Positions 43,800 through 53,217 of a stretch of 64,000 nt of DNA are shown here, piece after piece. A model generated the notes under the pieces. The model was not told the DNA's origin and ran no database searches. It saw nothing but the letters and a program-made list of their open reading frames with translations. This stretch comes from Methanospirillum stamsii (GTDB lineage Archaea; Halobacteriota; Methanomicrobia; Methanomicrobiales; Methanospirillaceae). Location: positions 682,001 through 746,000 of the forward strand of contig NZ_CP176366.1 in assembly GCF_046244385.1 (NCBI RefSeq), given 5' to 3'. The translations under genes and the position numbers were made by a program. Every line of letters starts with the position of its first letter. The first letter of the stretch is position 1.

Positions 43800-45155
43800 A
43801 TGTATTCTCCAGCAACCAAAACAATGAACATTCATTATCAAACACATCCTGTGATTCATCCAGAACCTTCAATAATGCCAGGCTCATTACCTTCAGATAT
43901 TCAGGATAAAGATAAATCCCCTATTTATTCGGCTTCAGTAAAAGATGCAATTACTCTTATCAGATCTATTGCTCCGGAGACCTTAGTTGAGACCAGGTTT
44001 ATTGATGATGCTGACGGGTACACCCTTGCAGCGCCGGTTATTTGCCGTGAGGATATGCCCGGATATGATAGATCATGGAAAGACGGGTTTGCAGTAAACT
44101 CCCGGGATGTCAAAGGAGCCAAACCTGAAAATCCTGCAATTCTTACATATACTGGTGAAATCAGGTCAGGCTATTCAGAGAAGAAACAAATAAAAAATGG
44201 AGAATGTGCAGCGATTATCACCGGAGGCCCCCTTCCGGAGGGTGCTGACGCTGTTGTTATGCATGAATATGCAATTCTCAAAGGACACTCTGTCGAAATA
44301 ACCTGCCCGGTTATCCTGGGTGAGAATGTCATCAGAAAAGATGAGGATGCAAAAGCAGGAGAGGTAATTTATCAGGAAGGATGGGTTTTAAGACCCCAGG
44401 ATATCGGAGTTCTTGCAGGATTTGGGATCTGCACCGTCCAGGTCCGGGCCATGCCGGTTATTGGAATCCTCTCTACCGGACCTGAACTTGTTCCGGCTGA
44501 TGGGCGTCCTGCAAGAGGTGAAATCCGTGAGACAAATTCATATCTCATATCTGCGTTATGCCGGAAGTTAGGCGCCATTCCAAAGCGGTATGGAATTGCA
44601 TGGGAAGGTTCTGCAGATCTTTCTCATTTATTAAAGACTGCCGTAAAAGAATGTGACGCTGTAATTATCAGTGGCGGGAGTGCTCATGATGAACGGGACC
44701 GTACTGCGGAAGTGATATCCGGCCAGGGTAAATTGTTACTATCAGGTCTCTCGATATCTCCACGAAAAAAAATGGTTATTGGAGAAATTGGAGGAAAGCC
44801 CATAATAGGGCTTCCCGGACACCCGGCATCAGTATACCTCCTGTTACTGCTTGTGGTAACAAACCTGATTCAGGCCATGAAAGGGGCTGATGCCCATGGG
44901 CTATTAAAAGAACAGGTTATTGCAGGCGTTGATATTAAATCTCATCCGGACAGGGAGTATCATATTCCCATTCGTATTTCCGGGGACAGGGCATATCCGC
45001 TGGGAAGAAAGGCCGGCATGGTGAGTATTCTTTCTCAATGTGACGGTATCATCCATATTCCCCAAGGTAGTACCGGGATTAAAAAAGGAGATGTTGTTGA
45101 GATTATGGATCTTACATGCATTCGATCACCAGTCTCCTTTCCGGGTATCCAATAA
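43800..45155 (+). CDS. moeA: MoeA-like molybdopterin molybdenumtransferase (1)
   Basis: 451 residues with an N-terminal extension of about 45 residues. Core motifs: DMPGYDRSWKDGFAV (substrate Asp), PLPEGADAVVMHEYA, ILSTGPELVPAD, ISGGSAHDERD and GLPGHPASVYLL. MoeA inserts Mo or W into adenylylated molybdopterin. The RSWKDGFAV form differs from the usual RSAMDGYAV and is shared with the next gene. It is divergent from modABC, joining metal uptake with insertion. Confidence 0.92.
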   Translation: MYSPATKTMNIHYQTHPVIHPEPSIMPGSLPSDIQDKDKSPIYSASVKDAITLIRSIAPETLVETRFIDDADGYTLAAPVICREDMPGYDRSWKDGFAVNSRDVKGAKPENPAILTYTGEIRSGYSEKKQIKNGECAAIITGGPLPEGADAVVMHEYAILKGHSVEITCPVILGENVIRKDEDAKAGEVIYQEGWVLRPQDIGVLAGFGICTVQVRAMPVIGILSTGPELVPADGRPARGEIRETNSYLISALCRKLGAIPKRYGIAWEGSADLSHLLKTAVKECDAVIISGGSAHDERDRTAEVISGQGKLLLSGLSISPRKKMVIGEIGGKPIIGLPGHPASVYLLLLLVVTNLIQAMKGADAHGLLKEQVIAGVDIKSHPDREYHIPIRISGDRAYPLGRKAGMVSILSQCDGIIHIPQGSTGIKKGDVVEIMDLTCIRSPVSFPGIQ

Positions 45156-45238
45156 AAGCCCATATTCAGTAAAAAATTCGTAACCAATTGCTAACCAGAA
45201 AAAGCTAATTTTTTCCGAAAATTTAAAAAATCAGCAGA

Positions 45239-45461
45239 CTTAAATATTTACGTCTTTCACTATTATATGCTGACAATAGTCAGCAAAACTCGGTACGGTC
45301 ATCAGGACTACTTGAGATCCAGTAATACCGATCGTGCTATTTAGCACCTGATCCGGTTCCTGATGACCATTTATAACATGCACTCTGCCTCTATCACAAC
45401 TCTTTTTATTTTCTTCAATACGGAATTGTAATTGTTAATTATTCGAAAGAATAAGTACCTA
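45239..45461 (+). promoter_or_regulatory. Promoter and structured leader of moeA2
   Basis: TATA-like TTAAATATTT (about 45240-45249) predicts a start at about 45268, exactly where the first hairpin begins: TGCTGAC-AATA-GTCAGCA (45268-45285). GGTCATCAGGA (45297-45307) then pairs perfectly with TCCTGATGACC (45358-45368). Inside are TACT/AGTA (45309-45324) and GATCGTGCT/AGCACctGATC (about 45330-45353), so a three-way junction is likely. TTATTC-GAAA-GAATAA (45439-45454) ends seven bases before the ATG. No ribosome binding site is evident. Confidence 0.58.
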
Positions 45462-46805
45462 ATGATGAACACACTCGGGAAGATCACCTCCACTCATACC
45501 CGGATGACTGATCGGGTTCAGTCAGATTCCGGATTTCCAAAAGAAGAGGACTCAGGTGGTTTTAAAAAAACAGGGTCAGACACCTTTTCATCAGATACTC
45601 CTGAGCCCTTTTTTGAAGTTGTCACCATTGACGAAGCAGTGAGAACAGTCAGAAGTATTGCAAAGCAGACCGGCACTGAAACTATTGCCATTGATGAGGC
45701 AGATGGTCGTGTCCTTGCCGAATCAATCATAACATATGAAGATATTCCTGGATTTGACCGATCATGGAAGGACGGATTCGCAGTTCTGGCTTCTGATACC
45801 TATACAGCATCAGAGAATAATCCGGTAATACTCTCTCTCAATGGCTCAATAGCCATGGGAAAAACTGAGTTGGGACAAATTCAACCGGGAGAATGCATGT
45901 ATATCCCAACCGGAGGTCAGATGCCCCGCGGAGCGGATGCTGTGGTCATGATTGAATACGCACAGCAGGCAGGGTCAAAAGTACTCATTCGTCAGCCGGT
46001 GGTTGTCCGTGAAAATGTAATTGCCAAAGATGAGGACTTTGGTGCTGGAAAGATCATTTATCCGGCAGGGTTCACCCTCAGACCACAGGATATTGGTGTT
46101 CTCGCTGCAATCGGGAAGACACGGATATCTGTCAGAAAAAACCCCAGAATTGGGATTATCTCAACCGGTGTTGAACTTGTTCCTGCTGAAGCGATTCCCC
46201 GGGTCGGAGAGGTAAGAGAAGTTAATTCTCACCTCATATCAGTCTTCCTTAAAAGGCAGGGAGCATTTACGGTCAGGTATGGCATTATACGCGATAATTT
46301 GCAGGAACTTGTAAAAACCATTGAGACGGCATCAAGGGAATGTGATGCCATTATTGTCAGTGGAGGGAGCTCAAAAGATCGCAATGATATCACATTCCGG
46401 GCAATTGCATCTGTGGGCAAGGTATTTATCCATGGCATTTCCATTGCGCCAGGAAAACCAACAATAATTGGCAAATGTGAGGACGTTCCGGTAATCGGTC
46501 TCCCGGGTCATCCGGTTTCAACCTTCATGGTTCTGACTCTGGTAGTGGTGCATTTAATCCAGGCCATGAAAGGAGCACCATGTCAGCATATTTACAAAAA
46601 GACCATAAAAATGGCGACCGATCTTCGTTCAGAGGGAGGCAGAGAACAATATATCCGGGTGAAAATTGAAAACGAAACCGCCACTCCGGTCCTTGGTAAA
46701 TCCGGACTACTCAATACCCTGCTCCACAGTGATGGTATCATTCATATTCCCTCCGGTAAAGAGGGACTTTTAAAAGGTGAAGAGATAGAGGTGAGACTCT
46801 GGTGA
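45462..46805 (+). CDS. moeA: MoeA-like molybdopterin molybdenumtransferase (2)
   Basis: About 447 residues from the ATG at 45462; an adjacent ATG at 45465 is equally possible, and the frame is open to a TTG at 45432 that lies within a leader hairpin. Motifs: DIPGFDRSWKDGFAV, QMPRGADAVVMIEYA, IISTGVELVPAE, VSGGSSKDRND and GLPGHPVSTFMV. It is closest to moeA1, including a long acidic N-terminal extension (QSDSGFPKEEDSGGFKK). Its stop overlaps the GTG start of the third moeA-like gene. Confidence 0.92.
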   Translation: MMNTLGKITSTHTRMTDRVQSDSGFPKEEDSGGFKKTGSDTFSSDTPEPFFEVVTIDEAVRTVRSIAKQTGTETIAIDEADGRVLAESIITYEDIPGFDRSWKDGFAVLASDTYTASENNPVILSLNGSIAMGKTELGQIQPGECMYIPTGGQMPRGADAVVMIEYAQQAGSKVLIRQPVVVRENVIAKDEDFGAGKIIYPAGFTLRPQDIGVLAAIGKTRISVRKNPRIGIISTGVELVPAEAIPRVGEVREVNSHLISVFLKRQGAFTVRYGIIRDNLQELVKTIETASRECDAIIVSGGSSKDRNDITFRAIASVGKVFIHGISIAPGKPTIIGKCEDVPVIGLPGHPVSTFMVLTLVVVHLIQAMKGAPCQHIYKKTIKMATDLRSEGGREQYIRVKIENETATPVLGKSGLLNTLLHSDGIIHIPSGKEGLLKGEEIEVRLW

Positions 46806-48649
46806 GCCGGTACCTGACTCTCATTCCTTACCTGGCTGCACAAAAAATTCTCAAAAATTCTGCAAAACCCAAATATCAGGTAAAAACTATTTTAGTAACT
46901 GAAAGTTCAGGGCTTGTGACTTATGAACCAGTATTTTCCCGATTAACGGTTCCTCCGGGCGCTATCTCACAGCGGGACGGGTATGCTGCGAATTGTTCAG
47001 AAACACTTGAGGCAACCGACAAAAACCCAGTGCGTCTTGAAAAATATTCCTGGGTTCATACGGGTTCCCCTCTCCCAGACGGCTATGACTGCGTGATTAT
47101 GCAGGAGGATACAAGAACAGATAATTCCGGAGTCATTTCCATTATTAAACCTGCACGACCAGGTCAGCACATTCAGAAAAAGGGATCTGAAATTCATACC
47201 GGGAAGATGATACTCCCGGCCGGACACCGTATTAACCCTGAAGATATCGGGGCGATGGTAGGATATGGCATAACGTCAGTTCAGGTTAAAAGCATGGTTG
47301 CAGGCCTGATTCCTACCGGTGATGAATTAAAAGAACCATGTATTGCTCCCGGTCCCGGAGAGGTAATCGCAAGTAACAGCCCGATGATGGCGGCATACTT
47401 AAAAGAACTCGGTATTACATCCATTTCATACCCGATTGTGCCGGATGATCCGGAAAAGATCCGGGAGGCTATTGAAGTCGCTGTTCGCGAATGCTCTTTT
47501 GTCATTATTTCAGGGGGTTCATCAACCGGAATCCGGGATCATACATCACGTGTTCTTGGAGAGATTGGAGGGATCCTGTACCACGGGGTTGCAATCAAAC
47601 CAGGAAAAAGTACCCTTGCAGCAATTGTTGATGAAATTCCTGTTTTCGGACTTCCCGGAACTCCAGGGGGAGCACTTGCTGTTCTTCGTGAACTAATCCT
47701 TCCATGGCTTTCAGATTCCGGTCATCCTGTCCCTATACCCCATTCCATTGAAGTGACACTTGCCGAATCAGTCCCAAGTGAACTCGGAACCGATGATTTT
47801 GTCCAGATGGTTGTTGGCAGGGTTCATGACCGGTATTGTGCTGCACTGGTTCCCCGGGGTGGGGGACAGATGGCATCAGTAAAATCAAACGGAATTCTGC
47901 ACATACCAAGAAACTGTGAAGGATGGAAAGAGGATAAAACCGGCATTATAGAGCTTACCCGTTTATTTCCTCATCCGGACAACATCCTCCTCTTTACAGG
48001 AGAGACAGATCCAATTCTGGACTTTCTGGACCAGTTTCTCAGGTCATTTCAGATGGAACTATTTGCCAGAAAAACTTCCTGGGAAACCACCCTAATTTCC
48101 ATGAAAAACAGGAAGTTTCACGGGGGTGTTGTCGCAAGACCACGTGTGAAGGGAAGGTATCTCTCCGTTGACCATTCATTGCTTTCAGAAGAGGTCAAAA
48201 CGATAACCCTGGCAGAACGTGAATACATACTTGCATCAAGAGAATTATTTCATCCTGAAACAATGAAAGGAAAGAGTTGTCCGACCCTTTTGGAGAATTC
48301 ATTCCTTTCAGCATTTATGCAGGAATATTTTCTGGCACACGATATCGACATAACACAGGTTTCCTCTATTACACCCGTTTGTGTCAATGAACAGGATATT
48401 GTATATAAAATCCGGAGTGGAGAGATAGAATTTGGTCCCTGCCCGGCATTTCAGGCATCAGAATATGATCTTGTTGGTCCGGTTATCGGTTGTATCAGTA
48501 TTGACCTTATGATTAGAGAGGAGGATATCGCATCTGATCAAATGAAAAGGATCATAGATCTCCTCTCTTCAGATGAATGGAAAGATACTGTTTGTTTAAT
48601 TCCGGGTTATTCATCTAAAAGAAGTGGACAGATAAGTTCATTTCCTTAA
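46802..48649 (+). CDS. MoeA-like protein fused to periplasmic-binding-like domain (3)
   Basis: 615 residues. Residues about 1-395 are a MoeA core (LIPTGDELKEP, ISGGSSTGIRDHTSRVLG, GLPGTPGGALAV), but the first substrate motif reads AISQRDGYAAN, without the FDRS of the other two. Residues about 400-615 form a PBP-like domain (NILLFTGETDPILDFLDQFL...HGGVVARPR) as in archaeal MoeA-LysR-type fusions. It may bind a metal oxyanion or pterin. A GTG start overlaps the preceding stop, with GAGGTGAGA upstream. Confidence 0.9.
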   Translation: MSRYLTLIPYLAAQKILKNSAKPKYQVKTILVTESSGLVTYEPVFSRLTVPPGAISQRDGYAANCSETLEATDKNPVRLEKYSWVHTGSPLPDGYDCVIMQEDTRTDNSGVISIIKPARPGQHIQKKGSEIHTGKMILPAGHRINPEDIGAMVGYGITSVQVKSMVAGLIPTGDELKEPCIAPGPGEVIASNSPMMAAYLKELGITSISYPIVPDDPEKIREAIEVAVRECSFVIISGGSSTGIRDHTSRVLGEIGGILYHGVAIKPGKSTLAAIVDEIPVFGLPGTPGGALAVLRELILPWLSDSGHPVPIPHSIEVTLAESVPSELGTDDFVQMVVGRVHDRYCAALVPRGGGQMASVKSNGILHIPRNCEGWKEDKTGIIELTRLFPHPDNILLFTGETDPILDFLDQFLRSFQMELFARKTSWETTLISMKNRKFHGGVVARPRVKGRYLSVDHSLLSEEVKTITLAEREYILASRELFHPETMKGKSCPTLLENSFLSAFMQEYFLAHDIDITQVSSITPVCVNEQDIVYKIRSGEIEFGPCPAFQASEYDLVGPVIGCISIDLMIREEDIASDQMKRIIDLLSSDEWKDTVCLIPGYSSKRSGQISSFP

Positions 48650-48702
48650 AAAAAGACATACAAAACAGATAGACAGAGCAGGAGAAGGAGAACTGAGGCA
48701 CC

Positions 48703-49443
48703 ATGGGAATTGGAGAAGATTTCATAACCAACACACGGTATACCGGACCTGTTGAAACGGACCAGACCAGGGGATTAAACCAGCCTCCGATGGAGGATGA
48801 TTTTTCCGGAACAATAATTCCCTTACCTGACCCTGACGCAGGAACCATCGAATCACTGGACATTTCTGTTGCGATAGAGTCAAGAGAGAGTATCAGGAAG
48901 TATCTTGATACCCCCCTTACCATTGAGGAATTATCATACCTTCTCTGGTGCACTCAGGGCGTAAAATGGATACTGGAGGACTGCTCATTCAGAACTGTTC
49001 CTTCTGCAGGTGCCCGGCATGCAATTGATACATATCTCCTCATAAACAAGATAAATACCATTAAACCCGGATTATATCGGTTTCTTGCCTTTGAACACAG
49101 CCTTGGCATGATCTCCGAAGATAAGGGGATTACAGATCTGGTCTTCAGGGCCGGGATGAGCCAGCAGTGTATTCAGGAATCAGCATTGTGCTTTATCTGG
49201 GTGGCGGATTCATACCGGATGACCTGGCGGTATGGAGAACGGGGATTCAGAGATATTTTCCTTGAGGCAGGCCATATATGTCAGAACCTCTACCTCTCTG
49301 CCCAGGCAGTCGGGTGCGGGGTTTGTGCAATAGGTGCATTCATGGATAATGACCTCAATCACCTCCTGAATATCGATGGAAAGAAAAAATTTGCCCTGTA
49401 CATGGCATCAGTAGGGAAAGTCCCCGGTTGTGACGAGAGATAA
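48703..49443 (+). CDS. SagB-type nitroreductase-family oxidoreductase
   Basis: 246 residues. The FMN-binding nitroreductase fold is seen in AIESRESIRKYLDTPLTIEELSYLLWCTQG and SAGARHAIDTYLLIN, and later GHICQNLYLSAQAVGCGVCAIGAF, the SagB/ThcOx signature. In bacteria SagB oxidises azoline rings, but free-standing archaeal members have unknown substrates; no cyclodehydratase gene is near. AGGAGAAGGAGA precedes the ATG. It lies 53 bp after the moeA fusion and is likely co-transcribed. Confidence 0.87.
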   Translation: MGIGEDFITNTRYTGPVETDQTRGLNQPPMEDDFSGTIIPLPDPDAGTIESLDISVAIESRESIRKYLDTPLTIEELSYLLWCTQGVKWILEDCSFRTVPSAGARHAIDTYLLINKINTIKPGLYRFLAFEHSLGMISEDKGITDLVFRAGMSQQCIQESALCFIWVADSYRMTWRYGERGFRDIFLEAGHICQNLYLSAQAVGCGVCAIGAFMDNDLNHLLNIDGKKKFALYMASVGKVPGCDER

Positions 49444-49450
49444 AAAAAAG

Positions 49451-50326
49451 TTAATAGCCGGTTACCATCTCTTCTTCATCTAGACCAGCAACAAGTTCCT
49501 TTTTGAATGACTCGAAATCAAGTATGTCAAGCTGATCAGGGAGAAGAGAATCACTCCATGCTTTCCGGTAAACCCACTTAACAACCAGTTCAACAACTTT
49601 TACTACCGTTTCAGGGGTTTTTACGGTGACTACATGGTATCCAACACGTGGATGTCTGCCCCGTTTACCTCCAATGGTAATATGATAGGCAGCAGGTTCT
49701 GACTTTATAATATGGAAGGGGCATGACTGAATACACATCCCACAATGGACACATTTACCTTCATCAAGAACGATTTGACCATTTTTTATGACAATAGCCT
49801 TTTCCTTACAATATTGAACACATGTCCCACACCCGGTACAGGTTCCGGGAACCCGGTACGGCCTTACAACACCAGTTATACCAATTTCATTAAGACGCTC
49901 ACTAACACAGGAATTCGGACAGGAAGAGACAGCAATCCTGAACTTGACCGGCATTTCCTTACCAAAAAACTTTTCATCAAGCGTTTTTGCAAGGGATATT
50001 GAATCTACCATGGCATACCGACAACGTTCTGTTCCCGGACACGCAGTAATATTTACAATTTCTGCTTTTTCTGCCCCGATTGGAGTCCCGTTCTCTGCCA
50101 GGTCTGAAACCAGACTCTCAAGTTTTACCGGATCAACGTGAACCAGTTCCATAGTCTGCCTGGTGGTAAGATGCACGTCAGCCTGATATTTTCGTGCAAT
50201 CGTTACTACACCTTCCATCTGATCAAGGGTTATCAGGCCAGCCGGGATCCGAAGCCTGACGGTGCAATATTCAGCCCCGAGTTCGCTGATTACACCACCT
50301 TTCTCATATATTGGAACCTTTCGCAT
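49451..50326 (-). CDS. Dissimilatory sulfite-reductase-like protein with ferredoxin domain
   Basis: 291 residues. The N-terminal nitrite/sulfite reductase half-domain (about 15-75) contains HLTTRQTMELVHV. The siroheme/[4Fe-4S] motif is split as CPGTERCRYAMVDS and SSCPNSC (C-x5-C...C-x3-C). A two-cluster ferredoxin is inserted (CTGCGTCVQYCKEKA and CVHCGMCIQSCPFH). This matches the small Dsr-like proteins of methanogens, which are single-chain and of unproven substrate. It is convergent with the SagB-type gene. Confidence 0.88.
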   Translation of the reverse strand: MRKVPIYEKGGVISELGAEYCTVRLRIPAGLITLDQMEGVVTIARKYQADVHLTTRQTMELVHVDPVKLESLVSDLAENGTPIGAEKAEIVNITACPGTERCRYAMVDSISLAKTLDEKFFGKEMPVKFRIAVSSCPNSCVSERLNEIGITGVVRPYRVPGTCTGCGTCVQYCKEKAIVIKNGQIVLDEGKCVHCGMCIQSCPFHIIKSEPAAYHITIGGKRGRHPRVGYHVVTVKTPETVVKVVELVVKWVYRKAWSDSLLPDQLDILDFESFKKELVAGLDEEEMVTGY

Positions 50327-50428
50327 ACCTATATGTCAACCGGATCGGATTAATACCTATGAGTCTGATAAAATGTGAATACTAACAGGCTCATTCTATT
50401 ACTTATGAGCAGTGCATGAGGCTCTATC

Positions 50429-51064
50429 GTGCGTTTTTTTTATAATTACCTGCAACTTATCTTCAGAAAAGAATGGCTCAACTCCTTTTTCAGACCCTGT
50501 ACAGCACCACTTGAAACCCCATTTCATGCACGAGGAGTTCCTGAAATCACCGGAAGGGCATGTACCCACTGTTATCTCTGTCAGATGGTATGCCCGGCTC
50601 CTGGAGCAATTGAGGTGATAAAAACAGGAATGCCCGCAGTATGGAACCCGAAAATTTATCCGGGACATTGTATCAGATGCGGTATGTGCGTAGAAGTATG
50701 TCCGGAAGTGGTTCTTGCTTCAGGGAGGATTTTTCAGAAAACCGTTAAATCAGAGACGTGGATGCAGTTTTCCTTCCATATCCAGGTAAATCCGGTTACA
50801 TGCCTTGGATGTGGAAATTGTGCTGTCGCCTGTCCGATTAACAGGCAGGTAGACAAGGTGCTGACTTCAAAGGGAACACTCACTTCAGATGAAGTTATTT
50901 TAGCAGTCGATAAGGGACTTGCAAAGGTGTTCCATGAGGAAAAATGCACTGGCTGCAGGACATGTGAGGAACATTGCCCAACTAGATCAATTCAGGTAAG
51001 CCGGACCCTGGCGATGAACCAGGGTTATATCTATGATGATGATGATGATTTCACGGAATCTTAA
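50429..51064 (+). CDS. Polyferredoxin with four [4Fe-4S] motifs
   Basis: 211 residues from the GTG at 50429, with GAGG seven bases upstream. Four motifs are seen: CTHCYLCQMVCP, CIRCGMCVEVCP, CLGCGNCAVACP and CTGCRTCEEHCP. The N-terminus (FYNYLQLIFRKEWLNSFFRP) is amphipathic, as in NuoI/EchF-type subunits that dock to membrane hydrogenase complexes, but no such subunits are nearby. The tail is acidic (YIYDDDDDFTES). It is divergent from the sulfite-reductase-like gene and could be its electron donor. Confidence 0.85.
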   Translation: MRFFYNYLQLIFRKEWLNSFFRPCTAPLETPFHARGVPEITGRACTHCYLCQMVCPAPGAIEVIKTGMPAVWNPKIYPGHCIRCGMCVEVCPEVVLASGRIFQKTVKSETWMQFSFHIQVNPVTCLGCGNCAVACPINRQVDKVLTSKGTLTSDEVILAVDKGLAKVFHEEKCTGCRTCEEHCPTRSIQVSRTLAMNQGYIYDDDDDFTES

Positions 51065-51173
51065 CATAAAAACCGTGAAAATTACCCTGTTTTTTCATAA
51101 CGTGAACAATATAACTTCAAATTTTTTCCAAGTTACAGACAACTAATTAGTCTCAGGCTGTCTATTATTTCGT

Positions 51174-53114
51174 ATGACACCGGATGGACATATCTGGCAT
51201 CTGCTGACGGGAATTATACTGATGGCAATGACTATCTGTGTTTTCCAGGTATTTGCAGCAGAAACCAGTGAATCAGAAATGGTGAAGATAACCTCTACTG
51301 AAGATTTGGAGGAATATCTGAAGAATGTAACACCGCAGATTCGATATGGGTACTCGAACTTTGCAGACTTTGATGCTGCCCTGACAACCGGAGGAGTAAC
51401 CGAATCAGCACAAAAGGTTTATTCTGAATCAAAAGCATCTGCACCTGCTTCGATAACCTCCGGAGCAGAAGGAGCCGGAGCATCTGATTATTCCACAACC
51501 AACGTTCAGGTTGAGGGAGTTGATGAGGCAGATTTTGTAAAAAATGATGGAAAATACATCTATGTGGTGAGTGGAGATACCCTGACCATCGTTGATGCAT
51601 TTCCGGCAGAACAGGGAAAAATTATAACCGAACTGCCGGTATCAGGATCGGTATCAGAATTATTCCTCTCCAAAGACCGACTGGTTGTTTTTACAGATAC
51701 ACAGGAAGAACACTGGTATACTCCTAAAGGAACTTCCGTTCCGGTACCGGATTATACCATGCAGACTCATGCAGTCATTTATGATATCAGCGACCGGGCA
51801 CATCCAAAAGAAGTCAGGGATATTGCTGCTCCGGGAACCTATGAAAATGCCAGAATGATAGGAGATTATGTGTATTTCCTCACGTCTGGTACACCGGACT
51901 ACAATAGTCCCAGGATGCCGGTTATTTATGATGGCGATGTTGCAATCGAATCATTATCTGTCTGGTGTCCCCCATTTCCGATGAATGAATACCAGATGCA
52001 TACCCTAACCTCGCTTCCGGTAACCGGATCCGGAGATCCACAAGCTGAATCATTCCTGCTTGGGTACTCAAATACTCTCTATGTTTCACCGGAAAATGTC
52101 TATATTGCCTATGAAAAACAAGAGCCCTGGAGAGGATGGGATTATCTGGAAGAAAAATCTTCAGAACAAAAAGAACCTGACCAGAAATCTGTAGTTCACA
52201 GATTTGCGATTAAAAATGGAGATATAACATATAAAGCAACGGGAACCGTGCCCGGCTATCTATTGAACCAGTTCTCCCTTGATGAGAACCGGGGAAATCT
52301 CAGGGTTGCAACGACGGTATCAGACTGGAGCAGTGATGAAAAGCAGTATAGCAATGTCTATGTTCTTGATCCTGACCTGAAGACCATCGGCAGGCTAGAA
52401 CACCTGGCCCCGGAAGAAAAAATTTATTCTGCCAGGTTCATAGGAGATCTCCTCTATCTGGTGACCTTTAAACAGACCGATCCACTCTTTGTGATAGATC
52501 TCTCAAATCCATATCAGCCGGGAATTCTTGGAGAACTGAAGATCCCCGGATATTCAGATTACCTTCACCCCTACGACGAAACTCACCTGATAGGTATTGG
52601 AAAAGACACCGAGGAAAATGAATGGGGAGGAATTATCCCGACCGGTGTAAAAATCGCACTCTTTGACGTGAGTGATGTTAATAACCCGAAACTTGTTGAA
52701 AGCGTGGTCATCGGTGAAAAAGGATCAGATTCAGCGGTTCTTTCAGATCACCGGGCATTCCTGCTTGATAAGGAACGAAACATCATGGCAATTCCGATAA
52801 GGGAAGTAATACATGTCCCGGTTGAGGGTAGTAAGTACGAAGGATCACACACCGAGGAGACATGGCAGGGTACCTATGTCTTCGGAGTCGATCCAGAGAG
52901 CGGATTTACCGAAAAAGGGAGGATAAAACAGGGAACCGGAACTAAAGACGATGACTGGTGGTACGGATCAACGGTACTCAGGGAAATCTTCATGGATGAT
53001 GTGCTGTATACCATATCCCGTGACCGTATTGTTGGATCTGACCTTGGGGATCTTACAAAGAGGCTGATGGATATTGGAATAAAGCATGATGATCGTCCGA
53101 TGTGGTACTATTAA
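51174..53114 (+). CDS. Secreted beta-propeller-domain protein
   Basis: 646 residues. A single N-terminal hydrophobic segment (ILMAMTICVFQVFA, about 12-28) is a signal peptide or anchor. The bulk matches the archaeal/bacterial beta-propeller domain family with the opening VQVEGVDEADFVKNDGKYIYVVSGDTLTIVDAFPAEQG, followed by repeated blades such as VIYDISDRAHPKEVRDIAAPG and LFVIDLSNPYQPGILGELKIPG. It is exposed outside the cell; function unknown. It is followed by two further secreted proteins. Confidence 0.85.
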   Translation: MTPDGHIWHLLTGIILMAMTICVFQVFAAETSESEMVKITSTEDLEEYLKNVTPQIRYGYSNFADFDAALTTGGVTESAQKVYSESKASAPASITSGAEGAGASDYSTTNVQVEGVDEADFVKNDGKYIYVVSGDTLTIVDAFPAEQGKIITELPVSGSVSELFLSKDRLVVFTDTQEEHWYTPKGTSVPVPDYTMQTHAVIYDISDRAHPKEVRDIAAPGTYENARMIGDYVYFLTSGTPDYNSPRMPVIYDGDVAIESLSVWCPPFPMNEYQMHTLTSLPVTGSGDPQAESFLLGYSNTLYVSPENVYIAYEKQEPWRGWDYLEEKSSEQKEPDQKSVVHRFAIKNGDITYKATGTVPGYLLNQFSLDENRGNLRVATTVSDWSSDEKQYSNVYVLDPDLKTIGRLEHLAPEEKIYSARFIGDLLYLVTFKQTDPLFVIDLSNPYQPGILGELKIPGYSDYLHPYDETHLIGIGKDTEENEWGGIIPTGVKIALFDVSDVNNPKLVESVVIGEKGSDSAVLSDHRAFLLDKERNIMAIPIREVIHVPVEGSKYEGSHTEETWQGTYVFGVDPESGFTEKGRIKQGTGTKDDDWWYGSTVLREIFMDDVLYTISRDRIVGSDLGDLTKRLMDIGIKHDDRPMWYY

Positions 53115-53217
53115 AAAAATTCCCTCCTTTTTATAATCCTGTTTTTATAATTCAAGCAAATCAGGACATGTTTTCCATCAGGCATACCATTATCAATATG
53201 CATGATAATTTCCATTC

